10,165 nt of DNA from Alphaproteobacteria bacterium (GCA_003694205.1 RFKS01000192.1:1-10165); one strand, 5' to 3'; positions 1 to 7,665 are shown, counted from the stretch's first letter. Numbers and translations are program-made. Notes: generated by a model not told the origin, from the sequence alone.

Positions 1-803
1 CGCCGGAGGCGGCGGTTGCGCACGCGCGGGCGATGATCGCGGCCGGAGCCGACATCATCGATATCGGCGGCGAATCGACCCGCCCGGGTGCAGCGCCCCT
101 GTGGGCGGAAGAAGAGATCGAACGCATCCTGCCGGTCATCTCGGCCCTTGCCGACGCGTCGGTGCCGCTCTCGGTGGACACCCGGCATGCGGCGGTGATG
201 GCGGCGGCACTCGACGCCGGCGCCGCCATCGTCAATGACGTCTCTGCTCTCACCCACGACCCGGGAAGTCTCGAACTGGTGGCCGCACGCCGCTGCCCGG
301 TGGTGCTCATGCATGCACGCGGCGATCCGCGCACGATGCAGGACAACCCCGTCTATGAGGATGTGCTCGGCGAGGTGTTCGCCTTTCTCGAGAGCCGGCT
401 CCGCGCTTGCGAGGCGGCCGGCATTCCGCGTCAGCGCCTCATCGTCGACCCGGGCATCGGCTTCGGCAAGACGGTGCGGCACAATCTGACGCTGATCAAC
501 CAGATCGCCGCCTTTCACGGTCTCGGCGTTCCGCTCCTCCTTGGCGCCTCGCGCAAGCGGTTCATCGGCGCGCTGGCACAGGAGGCGCGTCCCGATCATC
601 GGCTCGGCGGCTCCCTCGCGGTCGCCCTTGCAGCCGTGGACAAAGGGGTGCAAATTCTCCGCGTACATGATGTGGCGGAAACGGTGCAGGCGCTCGCCGT
701 GCACCAGGGCTTGCAGGATGCGCGCCTTCTGGAGGAGGCGACCGCAGCGGACGAGGGGGCCTGCCCGGGATTCCCGGATTCGGATGGGCGCCCAAACGGG
801 TGA
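1..803 (+). CDS. folP: Dihydropteroate synthase, 3' part (5' end outside window)
   Basis: Joins 6-hydroxymethyl-7,8-dihydropterin pyrophosphate to p-aminobenzoate to make dihydropteroate in folate synthesis; cytosolic TIM barrel. The open frame runs from the window edge (first full codon at 3) through [17 protein letters not shown], a DHPS signature. Further family motifs follow in order: [43 protein letters not shown], the pterin/sulfonamide-site loop [12 protein letters not shown] and the C-terminal LRVHDV. The ATG at 33 is internal to a conserved helix and is not the true start: [10 protein letters not shown] precedes it in frame. The N-terminal strand with the usual NVTPDSFSDGG motif must lie upstream. 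The last 30 or so residues after LAVHQG look poorly conserved. The gene ends 13 nt before glmM, the classical folP-glmM arrangement. No truncation or frameshift is seen in the part present. Confidence 0.96.
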   Translation, partial: PEAAVAHARAMIAAGADIIDIGGESTRPGAAPLWAEEEIERILPVISALADASVPLSVDTRHAAVMAAALDAGAAIVNDVSALTHDPGSLELVAARRCPVVLMHARGDPRTMQDNPVYEDVLGEVFAFLESRLRACEAAGIPRQRLIVDPGIGFGKTVRHNLTLINQIAAFHGLGVPLLLGASRKRFIGALAQEARPDHRLGGSLAVALAAVDKGVQILRVHDVAETVQALAVHQGLQDARLLEEATAADEGACPGFPDSDGRPNG

Positions 804-805
804 TC

Positions 806-811
806 AAGGGA
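806..811 (+). promoter_or_regulatory. Ribosome binding site of glmM
   Basis: AAGGGA lies 5 nt before the ATG at 817, in the 13-nt gap after the folP stop. It decides the glmM start against the much longer open frame upstream. Confidence 0.7.
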
Positions 812-816
812 CTGTC

Positions 817-2163
817 ATGACAAGACGATTTTTCGGTACCGATGGCATTCGCGGGCAGGTCAATACGCCACCGATGACGGTCGAGACCGCAATGCGCGTC
901 GGCATGGCAGCGGGGCGCGTCTTTCGTCGCGGCGCACATCGGCACCGGGTGGTCATCGGCAAGGACACGCGGCTCTCGGGCTATATGCTCGAGCCGGCGC
1001 TGACCGCCGGCTTCATCGCCACCGGCATGGACGTGATCCTGGTCGGCCCGCTGCCGACCCCCGCCGTGGCCATGCTGACGCGTTCGCTGCGCGCCGATCT
1101 CGGCGTCATGATCTCGGCCTCGCACAATCCGCACCATGACAATGGCATCAAGCTCTTCGGCCCTGATGGCTACAAGCTCTCGGACGCGGTCGAGGCCGAG
1201 ATCGAGGCGCACATGGAAAATGGTCTCGACGATGGTCTCGCGAAGCCCGAGGATCTCGGCCGCGCCAGCCGGCTCGACGACGTGGCCGGCCGCTATATCG
1301 AATTTGCCAAGGCGACAGTGCCGGCCGGTCTCAGCCTCGAGGGCATCAAGGTGGCACTCGATTGTGCCAATGGTGCCGCCTACAAGGTGGCGCCGACCGT
1401 GCTCTGGGAGCTCGGTGCCGAGATCGAGACCGTGGGTGTCTCCCCCAACGGCCTCAACATCAATGCCGGCTGCGGATCGACCGCGCTCGACCTGCTTGTG
1501 CGTACGGTCCGGGATTCGGGCGCCGATATCGGCATCGCCCTCGACGGCGATGCCGACCGGGTCCTGTTCGTCGACGAGTCGGGTGCGGTGGTCGATGGCG
1601 ACCAGATCATGGCTCTGATCGCCGAAGATTGGCAACGCAGAGGCCGGCTCAGGGGCGACGGCATCGTCGCCACGGTGATGTCCAATCTCGGCCTCGAGCG
1701 CCATCTGCAGGCGCTGGGGCTGCAGCTCCACCGGACGCGCGTCGGCGACCGTTATGTGGTCGAGGAGATGCGGCAGCGGAGCTGCAATCTCGGCGGCGAG
1801 CAATCGGGCCACATCGTGCTGTCCGATTTCGCCACCACTGGCGACGGCCTCGTCGCAGCATTGCAGGTGCTCGCGACGCTGGCGGAGAAGGCGCTTCCGG
1901 CCAGTAGCCTGCTGCGGCGCTTTACGCCGCTGCCGCAGCGCCTCCGCAATGTTCGCTTTGATACGCGGGGCGATCCACTGTCGGATTCGCGGATCCGGGC
2001 CGCAGTGTCCGCCGCCGAAGAACGGCTGGGCAGGCGCGGGCGCATTCTCGTCCGACCGTCGGGAACCGAGCCGGTCCTCAGGGTGATGGCGGAAGGCGAG
2101 GACGAGGCGCTCGTCGAAGCCGTCGTCGACGAGATCTGCCAGACCGTGGCAAGCGCGGCATGA
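817..2163 (+). CDS. glmM: Phosphoglucosamine mutase
   Basis: Interconverts glucosamine-6-phosphate and glucosamine-1-phosphate, the step before UDP-GlcNAc, and so feeds peptidoglycan and lipopolysaccharide synthesis in the cytosol. The 448-residue product matches the usual family length. It begins with the typical [11 protein letters not shown]. The phosphoserine loop ISASHNP puts the catalytic serine at residue 102. The Mg-binding loop DGDADR supplies Asp243, Asp245 and Asp247. The C-terminal phosphate-binding loop RPSGTEP lies at about 413-419. I chose the ATG at 817 because the family N-terminus starts there and AAGGGA (806-811) lies 5 nt upstream; the frame stays open far upstream (to about 541), but that part is the folP shadow. 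Its stop overlaps the thiD start (ATGA). It is probably cotranscribed with folP and thiD. Phosphorylation of Ser102 is known for the family and is not shown by the sequence. Confidence 0.97.
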   Translation: MTRRFFGTDGIRGQVNTPPMTVETAMRVGMAAGRVFRRGAHRHRVVIGKDTRLSGYMLEPALTAGFIATGMDVILVGPLPTPAVAMLTRSLRADLGVMISASHNPHHDNGIKLFGPDGYKLSDAVEAEIEAHMENGLDDGLAKPEDLGRASRLDDVAGRYIEFAKATVPAGLSLEGIKVALDCANGAAYKVAPTVLWELGAEIETVGVSPNGLNINAGCGSTALDLLVRTVRDSGADIGIALDGDADRVLFVDESGAVVDGDQIMALIAEDWQRRGRLRGDGIVATVMSNLGLERHLQALGLQLHRTRVGDRYVVEEMRQRSCNLGGEQSGHIVLSDFATTGDGLVAALQVLATLAEKALPASSLLRRFTPLPQRLRNVRFDTRGDPLSDSRIRAAVSAAEERLGRRGRILVRPSGTEPVLRVMAEGEDEALVEAVVDEICQTVASAA

Positions 2164-2963
2164 AGCGACGCGGACGCGTTCTCGTCGTGGCCGGCTCCGA
2201 TTCCGGGGGCGGCGCCGGAGTCGAGGCCGACATCAAGACGGTGACGGCACTCGGTGGCTATGCCGCCACCGCCCTCACCGCCGTCACGGTGCAGGACACG
2301 ACCGGCATCCATGGCATCCACCCCGTGCCCCCGGAGGTCACGGCCGCCCAGATGCGGGCCGTTCTCGCCGATATCGGTGCCGACGCGATCAAGATCGGCA
2401 TGCTCGGCAGCCGGCGCATGGTCGAGGTCGTTTGCGATGTGCTGGAAGGCGACGCGCTCGGCATCCCGGTCATCGTCGATCCGGTGCTGACTGCGACAAG
2501 TGGCACCGAACTGCTGGCGCCCGACGCAGTTGCCCTCCTGCGCGATCGGCTCATGCCCTGGGCGAGCCTGATCACGCCGAATGTGCCCGAGCTCGAGGCG
2601 CTGACCGGCGTTCTTATCGAGGACAGCGACGGCCTGCTCGCGGCGGCAAAGCGTCTGCGTGCGATGAACGCGACGGCGGTTCTGGCCAAGGGCGGCCATC
2701 TGCCGGGGCGCGATATTACCGATATCCTGCTCGTCGAGAGCGGCGATGACGGTGTCTTCACCACAGCGCGGCGGCCCACCCGCCACACGCACGGTACCGG
2801 TTGCACCCTTGCCAGCGCCATCGCCACCGGCGTCGCACAGGGCATGTCGCTGATCGCCGCCGTTACGCGGGCGCGCCGCTATCTCGACCAGGCGATTTCA
2901 AGCGCCCCCGGATTCGGCCGTGGCCACGGCCCGCTCGACCACGGCCACCCCTTGCGCCACTGA
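2160..2963 (+). CDS. thiD: Hydroxymethylpyrimidine/phosphomethylpyrimidine kinase
   Basis: Phosphorylates hydroxymethylpyrimidine and then its monophosphate to the pyrophosphate used by thiamine-phosphate synthase; cytosolic, ribokinase-like fold. The 267-residue product is of normal ThiD length. The N-terminal substrate loop [18 protein letters not shown] (residues 10-27) is typical. So are AVTVQDT near 45, KIGMLGS near 80, [10 protein letters not shown] near 110, [13 protein letters not shown], and [14 protein letters not shown] with the anion-hole/catalytic Cys215. The start overlaps the glmM stop as ATGA, and only a weak Shine-Dalgarno is visible, so translational coupling with glmM is likely. 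The C-terminus GHGPLDHGH is the family ending. The gene finishes 8 nt before the end of the convergent TerC gene. A pyridoxal kinase is a remote alternative, but the N-terminal loop fits ThiD better. Confidence 0.96.
   Translation: MKRRGRVLVVAGSDSGGGAGVEADIKTVTALGGYAATALTAVTVQDTTGIHGIHPVPPEVTAAQMRAVLADIGADAIKIGMLGSRRMVEVVCDVLEGDALGIPVIVDPVLTATSGTELLAPDAVALLRDRLMPWASLITPNVPELEALTGVLIEDSDGLLAAAKRLRAMNATAVLAKGGHLPGRDITDILLVESGDDGVFTTARRPTRHTHGTGCTLASAIATGVAQGMSLIAAVTRARRYLDQAISSAPGFGRGHGPLDHGHPLRH
2916..2931. repeat. 16-bp perfect palindrome near the thiD 3' end
   Basis: GGCCGTGGCCACGGCC is identical to its reverse complement. A second copy of the right half (CCACGGCC) follows at 2939-2946, so two alternative 8-bp stems are possible. 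The site is coding (the GRGHGP part of ThiD) and has no T-run after it. It may simply reflect the conserved Gly-His-Gly-Pro residues in GC-rich codons. A role in mRNA 3'-end formation between the convergent genes is only a possibility. Confidence 0.5.
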
Positions 2964-2971
2964 TACCCTTT

Positions 2972-3691
2972 TCAGGGCCGCGACCGCCGCCTTCGCCGCC
3001 GCGCCAGATGATTGAGGGTCTCGACCAGGATCGAGAAGAGGATGGCAAAATAGAGATAGCCGCGCGGTATATGAAAGTGGAGCGCGTCGGCCACCAGCGC
3101 CACGCCGACGAGAAGCAGGAAGCTCAGCGCCAGCATCTTGGTCGTCGGATGTCGGCGGATGAAGGCGGCGGTCGGCTCGGCGGCCCACAGCATCACGCCC
3201 ATCGCGAAAACGACGGCCGCAACCATCACCGGTAATTCCGTCGTCATTCCGACGGCCGTGATCACCGAGTCGAGAGAAAAGACGAGATCGAGCACCATGA
3301 TCTGGAAGACAGCGAGCATCATCCCGGCCTCACGGACGGGTGCCGCGTTGCTCTCGCCCTCGACCTCCTCGTGAATCTCCCGCGTGCCCTTGTAGAGAAG
3401 GAAGAGCCCGCCGAGACCGAGAATGAGGTCGCGCCAGGAAATGCTGAATTCGCCTAGCGTGAACAGCGGCTGCTTGAGCCCGATGATCCATGAGAGCAGC
3501 GCGAGAAGCGCAAGGCGCATGAGCAGCGCACCGGCGAGGCCGATCCGTCGTGCCCGGCGCGCGGCTGTCTTCGGCAGGCGGTCGGTGATCACCGAGATGA
3601 AGACGAGATTGTCGATGCCGAGCACGATCTCGAGCAGCGCCAGAGTCAAAAAGCTGAGCCAGATCTCCGGCATCATCAGATAGTCGAGCAT
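2972..3691 (-). CDS. TerC family integral membrane protein (YoaE/YgdQ type)
   Basis: Polytopic inner-membrane protein of the TerC superfamily, whose studied members affect metal-ion handling (manganese export, tellurite phenotypes). The substrate here cannot be told. The 239-residue product has about seven hydrophobic segments. Two diagnostic acidic intramembrane motifs are visible: LLEIVLGIDNLVFISV (Glu21, Asp27, Asn28) and VLDLVFSLDSVITAVGM (Asp135, Asp141, Ser142). The conserved ending ALHFHIPRGYLYFAILFSILVE follows, then a basic tail with six consecutive arginines. The frame is open to 3709, but I place the start at the inner ATG (3691): a perfect AAGGAGG lies 4 nt before it, and MLDYL..PEIW is the normal family N-terminus. 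It is separated from the upstream minus-strand gene by 127 bp and may have its own promoter. Tail-to-tail with thiD, 8 nt apart, with no strong terminator between them. Confidence 0.93.
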   Translation of the reverse strand: MLDYLMMPEIWLSFLTLALLEIVLGIDNLVFISVITDRLPKTAARRARRIGLAGALLMRLALLALLSWIIGLKQPLFTLGEFSISWRDLILGLGGLFLLYKGTREIHEEVEGESNAAPVREAGMMLAVFQIMVLDLVFSLDSVITAVGMTTELPVMVAAVVFAMGVMLWAAEPTAAFIRRHPTTKMLALSFLLLVGVALVADALHFHIPRGYLYFAILFSILVETLNHLARRRRRRSRP

Positions 3692-3695
3692 GCTG

Positions 3696-3702
3696 CCTCC
3701 TT
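3696..3702 (-). promoter_or_regulatory. Ribosome binding site of the TerC gene
   Basis: Minus-strand AAGGAGG, a perfect Shine-Dalgarno, ends 4 nt before the ATG at 3691. It lies inside the longer frame that opens at 3709 and so decides for the shorter, 239-residue product. Confidence 0.8.
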
Positions 3703-3744
3703 GTCCCATCTGGAGCCCCGCCGCCCGAATCGGGACACGGGGAT

Positions 3745-3819
3745 GGCGTGGCCCTACCGGTCATATCGCCGGCAGCGATCCGATGTCGATCACAATTCAG
3801 GAGAGGGCAGGGCGACGCC
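3745..3819. repeat. Imperfect inverted repeat around the TerC upstream gap
   Basis: GGCGTGGCCCT (3745-3755) and AGGGCGACGCC (3809-3819) are inverted copies matching at 10 of 11 positions, 53 nt apart. They flank the candidate TerC promoter; the outer arm touches the stop codon of the 562-residue gene. The 127-bp gap 3692-3818 holds nothing else that I can name. Confidence 0.4.
3760..3789 (-). promoter_or_regulatory. Possible sigma70-type promoter for the TerC gene
   Basis: On the minus strand TCGACA (3784-3789, 5/6 to TTGACA) is followed after 18 nt by TATGAC (3760-3765, 4/6 to TATAAT). This would give an mRNA leader of roughly 60 nt before the ATG at 3691. The match is visual only; such matches occur by chance. 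Confidence 0.3.
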
Positions 3820-5507
3820 TACAGCGAGCCGGGGGCGGCGACCCCGGCCTCGGTGAGAAGCCGCCGCAATCTCGCGATCGCGGCATCCCGCTCCTCGCGG
3901 TTCTCGGCCCGGGAGAGTTGCTCGAGAAAGGCCGGGTCGGCCATGTGGCGCACCGCCTCCGCTTCGGCCGCGGCGCGCGCCTGGCCCTCGGTGAAACACC
4001 CCTCGGCCATCATCGCGAGCAGCGATTCCGCCCTGCGCGATGGTGACATGTCGGCCCCGGCGAGGCGCTCGAACACGCCGTTCGAGCGTATGATCTTGAG
4101 GCACATGTCATCGAGCGCGCCGCCAATCCGCGACTTGTAGCCGGGTGCGAGATCCGATGCGAGGACGCGGCGCTGCAGCCGCGCGAGAAGCTGCAGGCGA
4201 CCGCGCACATTGGCGGCCGCCGGTCGCGTCCAGAAAGCCTCGTTGCTGCTCATGGTGACGAGCGGGATCATGTATTTGGCGAGGACCCGGCGATTGGCGT
4301 CACCGATCGTCTGCCGCTCGAGGTCAAGAAGTCGCGTCAGTTTTTCCGCCGGCGTCGGCGCAAGCGCCAGAAAGTCGCCGAGCGACTGCGGATTGAGCAG
4401 GCGGGCGCACCGGTCCTCGATCATCTCCCGCAGCGAGCTCTCGCCGAGGACGCTGATCACCGGTTCGCCGAGTGCGGACATGAGCCGGCCGAGAGCGGCG
4501 AATTCGCCGACGAGCCCCTCCCCCGTGAAACGCCGCTTGGTGTTGAGCTCGTAGACGATGTGCTCGATCAGCACGTCGCGGCATTTCGGCAGCAGGCGCG
4601 ACTTCAGGAAGCGGGCCAGCATCTGCGCCTCGTCGGGCACGTCGCGGCCGTCGAGGTCGCCGCGCGCGAGGGCGGCGATCAGCTCGAGGCGATCGATGAG
4701 CGCCTGCGCCGGCAGGATCTCCTGGATGAGGCGGCGGTGCTGGAGCTGCTCCGACAGAAAGAGGTCGAGAACCTCCAGCGCCCATGCCGGGTGGTCGAAC
4801 CGCATGAGGCTGAGAAGCCGGCCCAGCTTGGCACGCGTGCCCTCATGTCCCCGCAGATCGTCGGCGAGCGCCATGGAAAGCAGGAATTCCTTGCCGCCAA
4901 GGCTTTTCATGCGGGCAACGAGATCGACGAACCGGCCCTCGCCGATCCGCGGTCGTCCACTCTCCTCGGCCCGCCGGAGCGCCCCGAGGGCGCTCGAGAT
5001 GACGGACTGGATCTGCCGGATCCGTTCCGCGACCGGCTCGCCGGTCTCCCGCACCTGGGCGACGGCCGCCTGCTGCACCGCCTGCAGGAGCCGCGTGCCG
5101 GCTGCCTCGACGCGTTTGTAATTGTCGATACTGTAGAGAATCTCGACGGTCGTCAGTTCGAGACCGTCAAGGAGCGGTGCCAGCAGCCGGGTAATCGCAC
5201 GGCGCGCCTCGGGCGTATAGAGGTCGGTGGCGGTCTTGCAGAACACCGCCGGCATGTCGGAATCGTGCTTCGACGGCTTGCGCTTGCGACCGAGCAAGAG
5301 AATCTCGAGCGAGTCATAGGCCCCCTCGCCGGGGTCGAACCGCTCGCGCAGGACACGAACCGCCTGATAGGCGCCGGTGCGGTAGGACCGTTCTGCAAGT
5401 TCCGCCGCCTCGTCCCTGGTTTCGAGCACCTCGAGCAGGGTCCAGTGGTTTTTCCTAAAACCGTGCACTTCGTAATGCGTGTCACGCTGGCGCCGGGAGC
5501 GTTGCAT
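3819..5507 (-). CDS. Uncharacterised 562-residue, mostly helical protein coupled to HerA
   Basis: I do not recognise this family. No signal peptide or membrane segment is visible, so it is probably cytosolic. Residues 1-75 look like a small mixed alpha/beta module (HYEVHGFRKNHWTLLEVLET, a helix, then AVRVLRERFDPGEGAYDSLEIL). A basic linker GRKRKPSKH (73-81) follows. Residues 85-562 are almost all predicted-helical, Leu/Ala/Arg/Glu-rich, without a recognisable enzymatic motif. Notable stretches are LYTPEARRAITRLLAPLLDGLEL (97-119), MKSLGGKEFLLSMALADDLRGHEG (200-223) and VLIEHIVYELNTKRRF (312-327). The low-complexity Ala/Glu/Arg C-terminus may be coiled coil. The ATG at 5507 is supported by AGGAGG 7 nt upstream, directly after the stop of the HerA gene, so the two are cotranscribed and likely coupled in translation. 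A role with HerA in DNA handling is inference from that coupling. A NurA-type nuclease is not supported. Confidence 0.85.
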   Translation of the reverse strand: MQRSRRQRDTHYEVHGFRKNHWTLLEVLETRDEAAELAERSYRTGAYQAVRVLRERFDPGEGAYDSLEILLLGRKRKPSKHDSDMPAVFCKTATDLYTPEARRAITRLLAPLLDGLELTTVEILYSIDNYKRVEAAGTRLLQAVQQAAVAQVRETGEPVAERIRQIQSVISSALGALRRAEESGRPRIGEGRFVDLVARMKSLGGKEFLLSMALADDLRGHEGTRAKLGRLLSLMRFDHPAWALEVLDLFLSEQLQHRRLIQEILPAQALIDRLELIAALARGDLDGRDVPDEAQMLARFLKSRLLPKCRDVLIEHIVYELNTKRRFTGEGLVGEFAALGRLMSALGEPVISVLGESSLREMIEDRCARLLNPQSLGDFLALAPTPAEKLTRLLDLERQTIGDANRRVLAKYMIPLVTMSSNEAFWTRPAAANVRGRLQLLARLQRRVLASDLAPGYKSRIGGALDDMCLKIIRSNGVFERLAGADMSPSRRAESLLAMMAEGCFTEGQARAAAEAEAVRHMADPAFLEQLSRAENREERDAAIARLRRLLTEAGVAAPGSL

Positions 5508-5514
5508 GCGAGCG

Positions 5515-5520
5515 CCTCCT
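5515..5520 (-). promoter_or_regulatory. Ribosome binding site of the 562-residue gene
   Basis: Minus-strand AGGAGG directly follows the TAG stop of the HerA gene (5521-5523) and stands 7 nt before the ATG at 5507. The arrangement favours re-initiation by ribosomes finishing HerA. Confidence 0.8.
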
Positions 5521-7143
5521 CTAGCGCTTGCCGCTGCGCCAGCGCTCGATGACCGCAGGAACGAAAGTGGCGTCCTGCCGCGCCCATTCCCAGTTCTCCG
5601 AGAAGGCGGGATCCGAGCTCGAAGGCCGCTGCGAGTCCTCGAGATGGTCGAGCCAGACCCGCATTGGTGCCGCGACGCCTTCTCCGGACAGAATGCATTC
5701 GCGTGTCTTGAGAGCCGAGATGCTGCTCAGGAAGGCACGACTGCCTTCCGGCAAGGCATTTGCGACAAAAGCGGTGTCGCGCTCGTTGTTCATGCGCATG
5801 GACAGGATCGTGCCGCACTGCGAGAGCACGGATTCCGAGACGTCAGAAGGGCGCTGCGAGACGAGACCCAGCGATACCCCGTATTTGCGCCCTTCCTTGG
5901 CGATCCGCTCGAGCACCCGGCGCGCCGAATCGAAACGCGGGTTCGGCTGCCGTGGCACATAGCGATGCGCTTCCTCGCAGACGAGCAGCAGCGGCCGCGC
6001 GGCGTCGCCCTTTCTCGACCAGAGCGCAAAATCGAAGACCATGCGGCACAGCAGCGAGACCACGACGTCGACGATGTCGGAAGGAACGCCGGAAAGATCG
6101 AGCGTCGAGACCGGCTTGCCGTTGCCCGGCATGCGCAGGATGCGGGAGATGATGTCGGCGAAGCTGTCGCTGATCAGCATGCCCGAGAACATGAAGCTGT
6201 AGCGGTCGTCGGAGCGCAGCTCCTCGATCTTGTGCTTGAGGCGCAGGAATGGCAGGTGCTTTTCCGGCTTGTCGAGACGACCCATTTGCGCGTCAAGCTC
6301 AGCCAATATGTCGGTCAGCTTGTACGGTATGGGCGTGTCGACCGTGATGCGCGCGGCGGAGAAGCGTGTGTTCTTCTTGCGTGCGGCGAGAAGCGACCGC
6401 TTGAGGATGTCGATCTCTACCTCGTGGCCGGCCTCGCGGGTGCCGATGAAGACTTCGACATGCTCCTCGAGATTCATCATCCAGTAGGGCAGCGACAGCG
6501 TCGTCGGATCGAAATGCTCGCCGATATCGCGAAAGGCCGTCGCATATTCATTGTGTGGATCGAGGATCAGGATGTGCCCGCCGGGCAGTTTCTCGACCAG
6601 GCGGTGGATGATCAGCGCCACCGCGCTCGACTTGCCGGTGCCGGTGCTGCCGAGGACCGCAAAATGCCTGGCGAGCAGGCTGTCGATATGCACATTCGCA
6701 GCGACCTTGGTCGGGTAGATTTGGCCGAGCCTCAGACTTGGCCCGTCGCGGCGGACGAACAGCGTCGCGAGCTCCGTCTCGTCGACCGCAAAAACGCGGT
6801 TGCCGGGTACCGGATAAAGCGAAATGCCGCGGTCGAGGTGCGCCGTCTCGTCATCCGCCCCGCCTGCGAATCTTTCGCCGAAAAGGTCAATGCACAGATG
6901 CGGGTCGCCGTCGCGGTGCTCGATCGCCCGCACATGCCCATAGACCCAATTTCCCTCCGCCTCGACCTTGACGATGAGACCGATGCGGCCGAAGCGCGCA
7001 ACCTCGACGCCGCCGCACAGGCGTGCGGCCGCGGCAGCGCCGCTCACCTCGACGATTTCGGCGAGCACCGTCGGCGTATCCCGGGCCGCGGGATTCGGAT
7101 CGCCCGCCACCTCTTGCACGAATTCGTTCACGTCCTCTCCCAT
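5521..7143 (-). CDS. HerA-type DNA-translocase ATPase (DUF87, HAS-barrel)
   Basis: Member of the HerA/FtsK superfamily of hexameric DNA-pumping ATPases. Residues about 25-75 form the HAS-barrel (VLAEIVEVSG... VEVARFGRIGLIVKV... NWVYGHV). The ATPase core carries Walker A GSTGTGKSS (165-173, Lys171), the HerA-typical ILDPHNEY (193-200) and Walker B LLLVCEEAHRY (385-395, Glu390/Glu391). It also carries the arginine-finger-like RIAKEGRKYGV (413-423) and sensor SQRP (429-432). The 540-residue length fits the family. The ATG at 7143 is the first possible start after an in-frame stop at 7180-7182; no good Shine-Dalgarno is visible. The best-studied relatives act with the nuclease NurA in DNA-end resection, and other bacterial HerA proteins pair with SIR2 or DUF4297 effectors in phage defence. 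The next gene here is none of these as far as I can see. Confidence 0.93.
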   Translation of the reverse strand: MGEDVNEFVQEVAGDPNPAARDTPTVLAEIVEVSGAAAAARLCGGVEVARFGRIGLIVKVEAEGNWVYGHVRAIEHRDGDPHLCIDLFGERFAGGADDETAHLDRGISLYPVPGNRVFAVDETELATLFVRRDGPSLRLGQIYPTKVAANVHIDSLLARHFAVLGSTGTGKSSAVALIIHRLVEKLPGGHILILDPHNEYATAFRDIGEHFDPTTLSLPYWMMNLEEHVEVFIGTREAGHEVEIDILKRSLLAARKKNTRFSAARITVDTPIPYKLTDILAELDAQMGRLDKPEKHLPFLRLKHKIEELRSDDRYSFMFSGMLISDSFADIISRILRMPGNGKPVSTLDLSGVPSDIVDVVVSLLCRMVFDFALWSRKGDAARPLLLVCEEAHRYVPRQPNPRFDSARRVLERIAKEGRKYGVSLGLVSQRPSDVSESVLSQCGTILSMRMNNERDTAFVANALPEGSRAFLSSISALKTRECILSGEGVAAPMRVWLDHLEDSQRPSSSDPAFSENWEWARQDATFVPAVIERWRSGKR

Positions 7144-7217
7144 CCGCCCGAGCGCGTGCTGGCGCGAGGTCGCCCCAGACTAGGCGCCTGCGTTTAAGAT
7201 TTCCTTTCCGTGCAAGA

Positions 7218-7247
7218 AGATCGCCGATACCGATGGTCAGGCGATCT
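7218..7247 (-). terminator. Possible rho-independent terminator after yjbQ
   Basis: AGATCGCC (7218-7225) and GGCGATCT (7240-7247) are a perfect 8-bp inverted repeat with a 14-nt loop that contains the yjbQ stop codon. Inside the loop ACC/GGT can add 3 pairs. On the minus strand the second arm runs into a weak, interrupted T-tract (TCTTCTTG). It would separate the yjbQ unit from herA. The rest of the 93-bp gap (7144-7236) shows no convincing promoter for herA. Confidence 0.4.
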
Positions 7248-7665
7248 CACCGAGATAATGGCCGACGACGCGGCGGCGATGGCCGCGATCGCGATGTTCG
7301 AGCAGATAGAGCCCCTGCCAGGTTCCGAGCAGCAGCGCGCCGGCACGCACCGGGATCGCGAGATGGGTCTGGGTCAGCATCGTCTTGATATGTGCCGGCA
7401 TGTCGTCCGGCCCCTCGGTGCCGTGGCGGTAGAGACGCGGATCGCGCGGCGCCAGGCGGTCGAGCGCGTCGAGGAGATCGCGCTGCACGTCAGGATCGGC
7501 ATTCTCCTGGATCACGAGGGAGGCCGAACTGTGACAGCAGAAGAGGTGCACAAGTCCATCGCCGGCGCCGAGCTCGCTGAGCCAGGCCTTCACCCTGTCG
7601 TCGAGGGCATGGCAGCCCGGGCCGCTCGTCGCAATCACCCACTCGGTTTGCGCCTGCTTCAGCAT
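7237..7665 (-). CDS. yjbQ: YjbQ/UPF0047 family protein
   Basis: Small cytosolic protein of the YjbQ (UPF0047) family. The family is annotated as 'secondary thiamine-phosphate synthase' because E. coli YjbQ shows weak activity of that kind; its main role is not settled. All family motifs are present: HLFCCHSSASLVIQENADPDVQRDL (40-64), YRHGTEGPDDMPAHIKTML (79-97) and LLGTWQGLYLLEHRDRGHRR (112-131). The conserved histidines include His45, His81 and His92. The usual His-Thr-Ser is His-Ser-Ser here. The frame is open to 7854, but I start at 7665: GAGG lies 5 nt upstream, the 142-residue product matches the family length, and the longer extension is out-of-frame shadow of the preceding gene. It starts 7 nt after the stop of the DUF4824-like gene, in the same operon. 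A thiamine link with thiD on the other side of the window is possible but unproven. Confidence 0.93.
   Translation of the reverse strand: MLKQAQTEWVIATSGPGCHALDDRVKAWLSELGAGDGLVHLFCCHSSASLVIQENADPDVQRDLLDALDRLAPRDPRLYRHGTEGPDDMPAHIKTMLTQTHLAIPVRAGALLLGTWQGLYLLEHRDRGHRRRVVGHYLGEIA

Noticed and set aside
562..1812. 416-codon open frame on the minus strand opposite folP and glmM
   Set aside because: The plus strand encodes GlmM with catalytic serine, metal loop and phosphate loop intact; the antisense product has no family features.
2964..2978. Terminator stem CCCT/AGGG between thiD and the TerC gene
   Set aside because: Only 4 base pairs and no T-tract beyond the loop; too weak to support.
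3692..3759. Manganese riboswitch (yybP-ykoY) in the TerC leader
   Set aside because: TerC-family genes often carry one, but the likely leader is only about 60-70 nt and I do not find the conserved core sequences; only a small CCCCG/CGGGG stem is visible.
3819..5507. 562-residue protein as a NurA nuclease
   Set aside because: Its position beside herA suggests it, but the protein is mainly helical, longer than NurA and lacks a recognisable acidic RNase H-like active site.
5479..7197. 572-codon open frame on the plus strand opposite herA and the start of the 562-residue gene
   Set aside because: Its product is Arg/Asp/Gln/His-rich with no recognisable motif, while the minus strand holds an intact HerA with all ATPase motifs. 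Long antisense frames are common in GC-rich genes.
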